Part shown: one piece after another, positions 57,560-64,000 of the stretch | How positions within the stretch are numbered: the first letter of the stretch is position 1 | How the letters are laid out: every line of letters starts with the position of its first letter | Assembly (NCBI RefSeq): GCF_000518265.1 | Contig: NZ_KI912410.1 | Coordinates: forward strand, 786,774 to 850,773 | From: Actinomadura oligospora ATCC 43269 | Lineage (GTDB): Bacteria > Actinomycetota > Actinomycetes > Streptosporangiales > Streptosporangiaceae | DNA length: 64,000 nt | Reading direction: 5' to 3' | Notes under the pieces: generated by a model | What the model saw: the letters and a program-made list of their open reading frames with translations, nothing else | What the model was told of the DNA's origin: nothing | Database searches by the model: none | Program-made: the position numbers and the translations under genes

Positions 57560-59562
57560 GCCGTGTCGAGGCACGTGAGAAGGTGACCGGCGCGGCCCGG
57601 TACGCCGTCGACTTCCCGGCCGAGGACGTCGCGTACGCCGCGGCCGTGCTCTCGACCATCGCCTGCGGCGAGGTCGACGAGGTGCGAGCCGGTGAGGCGC
57701 TCGCGATGCCGGGCGTCCTGGCCGTCCTGTCCTGCGAGAACGTCCCGCCGCTCGTCCAGGACCCCCGCGACGGCGAGCTGAACGTGTTTCAGAGCCCCCA
57801 GGTCTCCTACCGGGGACAACTCGTCGCGGCGGTGATCGCCGAAACCAGCGAGACGGCGCACGAGGCCGCCCGCCTCCTCCACGTCACCTACCGCGACCAG
57901 CGCGTCCCCGACCTCGTCCTGAGATCCCCGGCCGAGTCCCAGGCCGACGAGCCCTACGGCGCACCGGTCGAGATGGGTGACCCGGACGCCGCCTTCGCGG
58001 ACGCCCCCATCATGGTGGACGCGACCTACCGAACCCCCGCAGAGCACAACAACCCGATGGAGCCGCACGCCACACTCGCCTACTGGGAAGGTGACACCCG
58101 CCTCACCGTGCACGACTCCAACCAGGGTCCCAGCCGCGTCCACGCCACCCTCGCGCGGCTCTTCAGCCTGGACGAGCGGAACGTGCGTGTGATCTCCCCG
58201 CACGTCGGCGGCGGCTTCGGCTCGAAGGGGACACCGCGCCCGAACGTGGTCCTCGCGGCGCTGGCGTCCCGCGTCGTCGGACGTCCCGTCCGTTTCGCGG
58301 TGACCCGGCGGCAGATGTTCGCGATCACCGGCTACCGGACGCCGACCATCCAGCGCGTTCGGCTCGGCGCGGACGACAGCGGACGCCTCAGCGTCATCGC
58401 GCACGAGGCGAACGAGCTGACCTCCACCGTCCGCAGCTTCACCGAGGACTCCACCAACCCGTCCCGCGTCATGTACCAGGCCCCCAACCGCCGGATGGCC
58501 GGATGTCTCGCCCGCCTCGACGTGCCCAGCCCGTCCTGGATGCGCGGCCCCGGCGACACCCCCGGCATGTTCGCCTTGGAATGCGCCATGGACGAACTCG
58601 CCACGACCCTCGGCATAGACCCGATTGAGCTCCGCATACGCAACGAGCCCGAAACCGACCCCACCACAGGACACCCCTTCAGTTCTCGGAATCTCGTCGC
58701 GTGCCTACGTGAAGGCGCCCGCCGCTTCGGTTGGCAGGCTCACAGTGGAAAAGGGCTCGGCGTCGCCGCCACCACGTACCCCGTCTACCGAAGCGGCAGT
58801 AAGGCCACGGCACGCCGCGAATCCAATGGCCGCTACACCGTTCGGATAGCCGCCATAGACATCGGCACAGGCGCGCGCACCGCGCTCACCCGGATCGCCG
58901 CCGAAGCCCTCGGTGTCGAGTCCGACGCCGTAACGGTCGAGATCGGCGACAGCGACCTCCCCAAAGCGACCCTGGCCGGAGGCTCGAAGGGGACGGCGAG
59001 CTGGGGCACGGCCATCGTGCGCGCGTGCGAGAAGCTCCTGGCGGATCCGAGCGCACGCGAAGCCACCGCCGACACCACCGACGAGGTCAAGAAGGACTCC
59101 GGCTACTCCCACCACGCGTTCGGCGCGCACTTCGCCGAAGTGCGCGTGGACCGCGCCACCGGCGAAATCCGCGTTCCGCGCCTGCTCGGTGTCTACGCCG
59201 TCGGACGCGTCGTCGACCCCGTCCTGGCCCGGTCCCAGTTCATCGGCGGCATGACGATGGGCGTCGGCATGGCGCTCACCGAGCGGTCCGTCCTCGAACG
59301 CGACGGCGGGTTCCTGAACACCGACCTCGCCCAGTACCACGTCCCGACCAGCGCGGACGTCCCGTCCGTCGAGGCCGTCTGGCTGGACGAGCACGACCCG
59401 CACCTCAACCCCATGGGCACCAAGGGCATCGGCGAGATCGGCACCGTCGGCATGGCCGCCGCCATCGCGAACGCCGTCCACGACGCCACCGGCGTCCGTT
59501 TCCGCGAACTCCCCCTGACCCCCCAGACCGTCCTCCCACACCTGGACGGCCCCCGCCCCTGA
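57556..59562 (+). CDS. Molybdenum hydroxylase large subunit (aldehyde oxidoreductase type)
   Basis: A 668-residue molybdenum-cofactor subunit. Domain 1 is seen in EKVTGAARYAVDFP, the cofactor contacts in VGGGFGSKG and MRGPGDTPG, and the catalytic Glu in TKGIGEIGTVG near the C-terminus. Length and sequence fit PaoC/YagR-like aldehyde oxidoreductases more than xanthine dehydrogenase, which is longer. Substrate probably an aldehyde; not proven. Cofactor-insertion (XdhC/PaoD) gene is not adjacent. Confidence 0.94.
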   Translation: MSRVEAREKVTGAARYAVDFPAEDVAYAAAVLSTIACGEVDEVRAGEALAMPGVLAVLSCENVPPLVQDPRDGELNVFQSPQVSYRGQLVAAVIAETSETAHEAARLLHVTYRDQRVPDLVLRSPAESQADEPYGAPVEMGDPDAAFADAPIMVDATYRTPAEHNNPMEPHATLAYWEGDTRLTVHDSNQGPSRVHATLARLFSLDERNVRVISPHVGGGFGSKGTPRPNVVLAALASRVVGRPVRFAVTRRQMFAITGYRTPTIQRVRLGADDSGRLSVIAHEANELTSTVRSFTEDSTNPSRVMYQAPNRRMAGCLARLDVPSPSWMRGPGDTPGMFALECAMDELATTLGIDPIELRIRNEPETDPTTGHPFSSRNLVACLREGARRFGWQAHSGKGLGVAATTYPVYRSGSKATARRESNGRYTVRIAAIDIGTGARTALTRIAAEALGVESDAVTVEIGDSDLPKATLAGGSKGTASWGTAIVRACEKLLADPSAREATADTTDEVKKDSGYSHHAFGAHFAEVRVDRATGEIRVPRLLGVYAVGRVVDPVLARSQFIGGMTMGVGMALTERSVLERDGGFLNTDLAQYHVPTSADVPSVEAVWLDEHDPHLNPMGTKGIGEIGTVGMAAAIANAVHDATGVRFRELPLTPQTVLPHLDGPRP

Positions 59563-59698
59563 CCCGGATCACCGACGCGGGACGGCCCCGCCCCCCTGAG
59601 CAGCGTCAGGGCGCAGGACGGCTCCGCCCCGTGCAGGACGGCCTCCGCCGCTGACCAGGGCCACGGACGCAGGACGGGCTTCCCCCCCCCGACCGGGG

Positions 59699-60049
59699 TC
59701 ACGGACGGAGGACGGCCTCCACGGCCTCTTCGATGGTCGGCCAGATCCCCAGGCGGTCGGTGATCCGCCCGTCCCGCAGGACGCGGAGGAGGTCTTCGAG
59801 CCGGCAGCAGAACGCCAGCCGGCAGCCGACGGCGTCCGCGTGCCGGACGGCCTGCATCAGCGAGCGCAGGCATCCGGTGTCGCAGAAGGCGACCCCGTCG
59901 AGGCTCACCACGAGCGGCAGGTCGCTCTCGGTCAGCTGGCAGAAGAGCTCGGCCTCCAGGGCCGGCATGCTGGCCGTGTCGAGGTCGCCGTAGAGGGCGA
60001 CGACGCGGTGGTCCGGGTTGCGGACCACGATCGCCTGGAAGTCGTCCAT
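59699..60049 (-). CDS. STAS domain protein (anti-sigma factor antagonist-like)
   Basis: A 116-residue STAS domain: HRVVALYGDLDTASMPALEAEL followed by VVSLDGVAFCDTGCLRSLMQAV. The usual D-S-[ST]-G phosphorylation loop appears as CDTG, so a Thr replaces the Ser. Partner anti-sigma kinase not in the window. The ATG at 60049 with AGGGG upstream is preferred over GTG 60067. Confidence 0.88.
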   Translation of the reverse strand: MDDFQAIVVRNPDHRVVALYGDLDTASMPALEAELFCQLTESDLPLVVSLDGVAFCDTGCLRSLMQAVRHADAVGCRLAFCCRLEDLLRVLRDGRITDRLGIWPTIEEAVEAVLRP

Positions 60050-60161
60050 CGCTTCGCCCCTGTTCACCGCGACGGCGGGCGGTCGCCTCCCGCCGGGGCG
60101 GGGGTGCCCTCCAGTGAACCAGGAACGCTCCCGCCGGGACGGGCGCTCGGCGAAGAAAGCA

Positions 60162-60200
60162 CGAAAGCCCCGGGGCGTCGAAGCGAGCCCGGGGCTTTCG
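60162..60200 (-). terminator. Hairpin terminator of tRNA-Lys copy 2
   Basis: CGAAAGCCCCGGG (60162-60174) and CCCGGGGCTTTCG (60188-60200) form a 13-bp perfect stem, 7 bp beyond the tRNA end on the minus strand. GCTTTCTT follows. Confidence 0.85.
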
Positions 60201-60207
60201 TAGCGGG

Positions 60208-60280
60208 TGCGCCGTCAGGGACTTGAACCCCGAACCCGCGGATTAAGAGTCCGCTGCTCTGCCAATTGAGCTAACGGCGC
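60208..60280 (-). tRNA. tRNA-Lys (anticodon CTT), copy 2
   Basis: Identical over all 73 nt to the copy at 48469-48541, plus 4 nt of the 3' flank. Flanks diverge completely outside 60204-60280, and each copy has its own, different terminator hairpin. Confidence 0.96.
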
Positions 60281-60626
60281 GTTGTCGTTCCGGTCGGCTC
60301 TGCGGCCTCCCTGGCGACGAGAAAGAGATTAGCAGGGCCCCGCCCTCCTGCGCGAATCGGTTTATCCGACCCCGCGGACCCGCCCCACCAGGCCCCTGGA
60401 ACCCGTCCTCCAGGCCCCGGAGGGAATTCGATCACGCCGTCGGGAAGCGCCATTGATCACAAAGGATCGAGAGCCAGGCGGGAGGCTGTGGCCCGGAGGC
60501 CCGAGTGCCGGAGGGCCGAGCGTGGGCCGAAGGGATCGAGTGCCCGAGGACCGAGTGCGGCCCCGAGGGGCGAGCGCTGGACGAACGAGCGCGGCCCGGG
60601 GGCGGATCGGAGGGGCTGCGTCGGGG
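60281..60626. other. Intergenic region with cryptic repeats
   Basis: About 346 bp without a convincing gene. Between about 60500 and 60600, short words of the type CGAGTGC/CGAGCGC recur at irregular spacing of about 14-20 bp, possibly a decayed minisatellite. The promoter of tRNA-Lys copy 2 must lie at its left end. Confidence 0.4.
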
Positions 60627-61205
60627 TCAGTCGCGGCCGGGGAGGACGCTGACCATGCCGCGCCAGAGGGCGATGGCGGTGGCGCGGGAGCTGACGCCGA
60701 GCTTGGCGTAGATCCGGTTCACGTGGTTCTTGACGGTCTTCTCGCTGAGGAACAGCTGCCGGGCGATCTCGCCGTTGGACCGTCCGCTGGCGATCAGGTC
60801 CATCACCTCGGACTCGCGCGCGGAAAGGCCCATGCTGATCCGGCTCGCGTCCCGGACGCCGCGCAGGACGTCGCGGGCGGTGAACGCGCCGGGGACCAGG
60901 TGGCCGCAGGCGCCGCCGCGCACGGCGGAGTCGACCGCGACGGGGTCGTCCGGCCCCGCGAGGACGAACACGCGGGCGGCGCGGGCCAGTTCGGCGGTGC
61001 GTCCGGCACGCGCGGCGGACGCGTCCAGCAGGACGATGTCGGGCCGCAGCCGGCCGGTCAGCTCGACCGCCGCCGCGGCCTGGTCGGCCTCGGCGACCAC
61101 GTTCAGCTCGTCGCTGGCCGACAGCAGGCGGGCGACGTCCGCTCTGGCGGAGGCGTCACCGCCCACCACCAGTACGCGAAGGGGGGCCGTCTCGTCCACG
61201 CTCAT
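60627..61205 (-). CDS. LuxR-family regulator with atypical receiver domain
   Basis: A 192-residue protein. The receiver-like domain (residues 1-120) has the phosphoacceptor-like aspartate in IVLLDASAA but lacks the acidic pair (VVGGDAS), and the conserved lysine position reads HLVPG. The LuxR HTH is intact (LSARESEVMDLIASG, SEKTVKNHVNRIYAKLGV). GGAG lies 5 nt before the ATG at 61205. It may be phosphorylation-independent. No kinase is adjacent. Confidence 0.88.
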   Translation of the reverse strand: MSVDETAPLRVLVVGGDASARADVARLLSASDELNVVAEADQAAAAVELTGRLRPDIVLLDASAARAGRTAELARAARVFVLAGPDDPVAVDSAVRGGACGHLVPGAFTARDVLRGVRDASRISMGLSARESEVMDLIASGRSNGEIARQLFLSEKTVKNHVNRIYAKLGVSSRATAIALWRGMVSVLPGRD

Positions 61206-61569
61206 CCCGTCTCCGGTGGTCGCGTTCACGGTGGGCAGTGCAGGGCAGGAGCATAACCCGACGATCATTCGGATACCACGGGGTCGGACGGACGACCGGT
61301 TCCCGTCCACGCCCCGCGAGGCCATGCCCGGCCCTCGATCGGAGGTGTTCGTCCAGTTCAGCCGCCGTCTCGCGCCTCCGGTGACGGCTGGCACGACGTC
61401 CGAACCGGCTCGCAACTGCCTTCAACCGAATGCGTAAGACCTCCCGTCGGCCGCCATCAGGCCCCGGCTGGGTGGCCGGTTGTGGCTCGTCCGGCCGATC
61501 GGGGCTCGCTGGCCGGGAGCGCCCCGGTGCGGGAAACTGGCCCGCAATGATCCCGGCGAACTGGTCGAA
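61206..61569. other. Intergenic region, no gene recognised
   Basis: About 364 bp between divergent genes. Open frames extending the neighbouring genes upstream here lack start signals. I see no repeat, RNA gene or clear operator. Confidence 0.45.
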
Positions 61570-61989
61570 ATGAACCCACATCAGTACCTTCCGCCCGCGT
61601 TCATCCTCCTCGGCCTGCTCTTCGCGGGGGCGGGCGTGTACAGCATCCGCTCGACCCGGCGCCTGCGGAGGAACGGCCACCGCGTCCCCGGCCTCGTCCA
61701 CGGGCTGAACTTCGAGCGGGGGTCGGAGGGCGGCGGCAACTACTACCCCGTCCTGCACTTCCACACGATGGACGGCTCGTTCGTCCGGACCACGTCCGAC
61801 GTGGGGACGAACCCCGCCCGCTCGCGTCCCGGCGACCAGGTGACCGTCGTCTACGATCCGGCCCGCCCCGACCGCGCCCGCCCGGAGAACCTCCTCGGCG
61901 TGGGCACCCTGATGGGCGTCCTGTTCATCCTGCTCGGCACGCTGGCCGCCACCGCCGGCGCCGCCATCACGATCACCACCTACTCCTGA
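61570..61989 (+). CDS. DUF3592 family membrane protein
   Basis: A 139-residue protein with two transmembrane helices (about residues 8-25 and 112-135) and a central DUF3592 domain (GLVHGLNFERGSEGGGNYYPVLHFHTMDGSFVRTTSDVGTNP, ...GDQVTVVYDPARPDRA). Function unknown. The ATG at 61570 is the first before the first helix; no strong ribosome-binding site. The last 10 bp overlap the convergent P450 gene. Confidence 0.82.
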   Translation: MNPHQYLPPAFILLGLLFAGAGVYSIRSTRRLRRNGHRVPGLVHGLNFERGSEGGGNYYPVLHFHTMDGSFVRTTSDVGTNPARSRPGDQVTVVYDPARPDRARPENLLGVGTLMGVLFILLGTLAATAGAAITITTYS

Positions 61990-63332
61990 CCGGCCACCCG
62001 GCCCGCCTCTCGACCGGCCGCCTGACCGGCCGCCTGACCGGCCTCCCGACCGGCCTCCCGGCGTGCCTCCGGGCCGAGCCGGACGGGCAGCGAGCCCAGC
62101 TGCCAGACCCCCGGCGTCCGGGCCCGGTCGATCTCGTCCCTGGGGACGGCCAGGGACAGGTTCGGGAACCGGGCGAGGAGGGAGGTGAAGGCGACCTCGG
62201 CCTCCTGGCGGGCGAGGGCCGCGCCGAGGCAGTAGTGGAGGCCGTGCCCGAAGCCGACATGGGCCTCGCGGCGGCCGTCCGGCTGGCGGGTGATGTCGAA
62301 CCGGTGCGGGTCGTCGAAGCGGCGCGGGTCGAAGTTGGCGGAGACGAGGCTGGCCTGGACGGGCGAGCCCTTCCGCAGGATCCGGCCCGCGATCACCACG
62401 TCCTCGGTCGCGAACCGGAACCGGGTGGACTGCACCGGCCCGCACCAGCGCATCAGCTCGTGGACGGCCCCCGGCATCAGCCCGGACGGGTCGGCGCGCA
62501 GCATGTCGAGCTGGTCCGGGTGGTCGAGCAGGGCCACGATGCCGTTCCCGATCAGGTGCGCCGTCGTCTGGTGCCCGGCGAGGACGATCGCCAGGACCAT
62601 CGTGACCAGCTCGAACTCGCTGAGCACCGAGCCGTCCTCGTCGTGCACCCGGATCAACGCGGTGAGAAGGTCGTCGGCGGGCTCGGCGCGACGCCGCCGG
62701 ACCAGCTCGCTCACGTAGTCGACGATGCCCGCGACGGCCGCGCCGATGCCCTCCGGCTCGTCCTGGCGGAGCAGCGCCGCGCCCCAGACCCGCCACAGTC
62801 CGCGGTCCTCCTCGGGGATGCCGACCAGCTCGCAGATCACCGTGATCGGCAGCGGGTAGGCGAAGTGCTCCACGAGGTCGACCACGCCGTCCTCGGCGGG
62901 CAGCCGGTCGAGCAGCCGGCCGGTGATCTCCTGGACCCGGGGCAGCAGCTCCTGGACGCGCCGGGGCGTGAACGTCCGCGCGACCAGCCGCCGCAGGCGC
63001 AGGTGATCGTCCCCGTCGGCGTCCAGGACGGTGCTGAGCAGGTACGGCGCGTACTCGTCGGCGACGCCCATGCTCCGGACCGTCGCCTCCCGGACGTCCT
63101 TCAGCCCGAGCCCCGGCACGTTCGCCGGGCTGTTGACGAACCGCCGGTCGCCCAGCACCGACCGGACGTCCTCGTACCGCGTGACGAGCCACAGAGGCGA
63201 TCCCGCGCCGCCGAAGGCGACCTGCAGCATCGGCGACCGCTCGCGCAGCCGGGAGTACCCCTGGAAGGGGTCGCGCAGCAGGTCGGCGTCCATCAGGTCC
63301 ACGGTCACGGGCTCCGCCACGGGCTTGGTCAC
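61980..63332 (-). CDS. Cytochrome P450 with repetitive C-terminal tail
   Basis: A 450-residue P450: I-helix LAGHQTTAH (CYP107-like Gln variant), K-helix ELMR, haem loop FGHGLHYCLG. The typical fold ends near residue 420 (LPVRLGPE); the remaining 28 residues are an Ala/Gly/Arg/Gln repeat (EAGREAGQAAGQ...), encoded by 12-bp repeats. GGAGAGG precedes the GTG at 63332. Redox partners and substrate unknown. Confidence 0.9.
   Translation of the reverse strand: MTKPVAEPVTVDLMDADLLRDPFQGYSRLRERSPMLQVAFGGAGSPLWLVTRYEDVRSVLGDRRFVNSPANVPGLGLKDVREATVRSMGVADEYAPYLLSTVLDADGDDHLRLRRLVARTFTPRRVQELLPRVQEITGRLLDRLPAEDGVVDLVEHFAYPLPITVICELVGIPEEDRGLWRVWGAALLRQDEPEGIGAAVAGIVDYVSELVRRRRAEPADDLLTALIRVHDEDGSVLSEFELVTMVLAIVLAGHQTTAHLIGNGIVALLDHPDQLDMLRADPSGLMPGAVHELMRWCGPVQSTRFRFATEDVVIAGRILRKGSPVQASLVSANFDPRRFDDPHRFDITRQPDGRREAHVGFGHGLHYCLGAALARQEAEVAFTSLLARFPNLSLAVPRDEIDRARTPGVWQLGSLPVRLGPEARREAGREAGQAAGQAAGREAGRVAGQE
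61985..62067. repeat. 12-bp tandem repeats at P450 C-terminus
   Basis: About six units related to GACCGGCCGCCT in frame with the P450, each encoding four residues, that form the tail. The leftmost units also cover the stop codon of the convergent DUF3592 gene. Confidence 0.8.
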
Positions 63333-63530
63333 GGCGTCCTCTCCGTCGGCGCCGTGCTCCGGGCCACCACCACCCCGGCGGCGTCCGGACGCGGCGGAAC
63401 GATGCGTCGTGTCCATGTGTAACCGCCGCCCAGGGCCGCCACCCTGACCCCAAGCGCCCCACTACTACCCCGGCCAGGCCACCCACCCGTCCCGCCGACG
63501 GAGGGGCGGGCCAGGCCGGCCGGTGAACGG

Positions 63531-63569
63531 CGTAGGGGCCGAATCCGATGATCGGATTCGGCCCCTACG
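63531..63569 (-). terminator. Perfect 39-bp palindrome, likely terminator
   Basis: Arms 63531-63549 and 63551-63569 are perfectly complementary over 19 bp around one central base. It lies 104 bp beyond the 3' end of the truncated gene and 199 bp upstream of the P450 start, so a terminator for the former is likely. The rest of 63333-63673 shows no gene. Confidence 0.65.
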
Positions 63570-63673
63570 GAACATCGGTCCCCGGCATCCGCGTGATCAT
63601 CGAGCTTCGCCGGACACCCGTGATCAGCCCTCCGCGAGGGACGCTCTGGGCGGCATCGCCCTGCGAATGGCCG

Positions 63674-64000
63674 TCAGCCGTTGAGGAGGCTCGGAGCCAC
63701 GGCGAACATCGCGCGCTGTTCCTCGGCCTCGGTCAGGCCCCAGAGCTCCTTGACCGGGTAGGGGCTCCCCGCCTCGTACCAGGGGGCGAGGTCCTCGGGG
63801 TGCTCGGCCCAGTCCGTCCGGGTGCTGATCGTCCAGGTGCTCGGGTCGCCGTGCACGTTGACGACGGCGAGCCTGTTGTTGACGGTCGGCGGCTTCACCC
63901 AGCCGCCGGACATGTTGATGTAGAGGGTGTCACCGTTGGCCTGCACGCCCTGGACGTCGCTGATCGCGTTCGCCGTGTCGGCGGTCGTGGTGGACACCCA
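63674..64000 (-). CDS. Unrecognised protein, 5' end outside window
   Basis: An open frame from the window edge to a stop at 63674 (108 codons visible). The polypeptide is mostly polar with beta-strand-like segments (DTLYINMSGGWVKPPTVNNRLAVVNVHGDP) and a C-terminal helical part (TEAEEQRAMFAVAPSLLNG). The GTG at 63997 could start it, but the frame stays open to base 64000, so the protein may be longer. No family recognised. Confidence 0.5.
   Translation of the reverse strand, partial: WVSTTTADTANAISDVQGVQANGDTLYINMSGGWVKPPTVNNRLAVVNVHGDPSTWTISTRTDWAEHPEDLAPWYEAGSPYPVKELWGLTEAEEQRAMFAVAPSLLNG

Noticed and set aside
48465..60280. A recognisable integrative element bounded by tRNA-Lys repeats
   Set aside because: No integrase, relaxase, replication or phage gene lies inside, and the repeats are complete tRNA genes rather than a short attachment core. 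Kept only as a question in the findings.

Overview
This is a high-GC actinomycete chromosome segment, probably Streptosporangiales (an Actinomadura-like relative). The evidence is near-universal G/C third positions, frequent GTG and occasional TTG starts, two conservon-type operons (sensor-like ATPase, roadblock, DUF742, Ras-like GTPase), three cytochromes P450, mycothiol-enzyme-like proteins, and many promoters whose -10 hexamer (TANNNT) lies 6-7 nt before the start codon, which implies leaderless mRNAs. No transposase, integrase, phage gene or CRISPR array was found. The genus is an inference.

Layout. 0-4 kb: the C-terminus of a family 2 encapsulin shell protein with its polyprenyl-synthase cargo, TetR and AraC regulators, a TIGR03086/DinB-like enzyme and a small cysteine-rich protein. 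4-9.8 kb: a MacB/FtsX-type ABC exporter divergent from a NarL-type two-component pair, then a VOC protein. 9.8-17.5 kb: quinone oxidoreductase, MOSC protein, lipase, a translationally coupled ABC transporter with a LolA/RseB-like lipoprotein partner, a small protein with a possible amyloid-signalling tail, and a beta-helix membrane protein. 17.6-24 kb: an orphan 47-residue peptide gene, a canonical P450, and conservon 1, which includes a P450 lacking the ExxR motif. 24-28.6 kb: efeO-efeB iron genes behind PHO-box-like repeats, then a phospholipase C-like enzyme. 28.7-33.2 kb: a DUF2207 protein and an HbpS-SenS-SenR-like haem/redox sensing system. 33.2-39 kb: a membrane-anchored Mrr-like nuclease, two secreted S53 (sedolisin) peptidases and a beta-lactamase-fold hydrolase. 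39-42.5 kb: a four-gene operon (HTH regulator, Clp N-domain protein, ABC ATPase, ABC permease) with a consensus promoter overlapped by two matching operators, then an SDR. 42.5-47 kb: conservon 2 and a divergent orphan roadblock protein. 47-60.3 kb: CapA-like lipoprotein, then two identical tRNA-Lys(CTT) genes about 11.7 kb apart that bracket LmeA, a double-FHA ABC exporter with a long repetitive linker, two minisatellites, a GNAT protein, a three-subunit molybdenum hydroxylase and a STAS protein. 60-64 kb: a LuxR-family regulator, a DUF3592 membrane protein, a third P450 and a truncated gene.

How it fits together. Most of the window is signalling and envelope or secretion biology: two conservons, two NarL-type two-component systems, a haem sensor, FHA-coupled export, four ABC exporters and secreted hydrolases. 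Many operons are translationally coupled by 1-4 nt overlaps. In both conservons the GTPase start lies 20 nt inside the DUF742 gene. From about 50.5 kb rightward, tandem-repeat DNA becomes common both inside and between genes.
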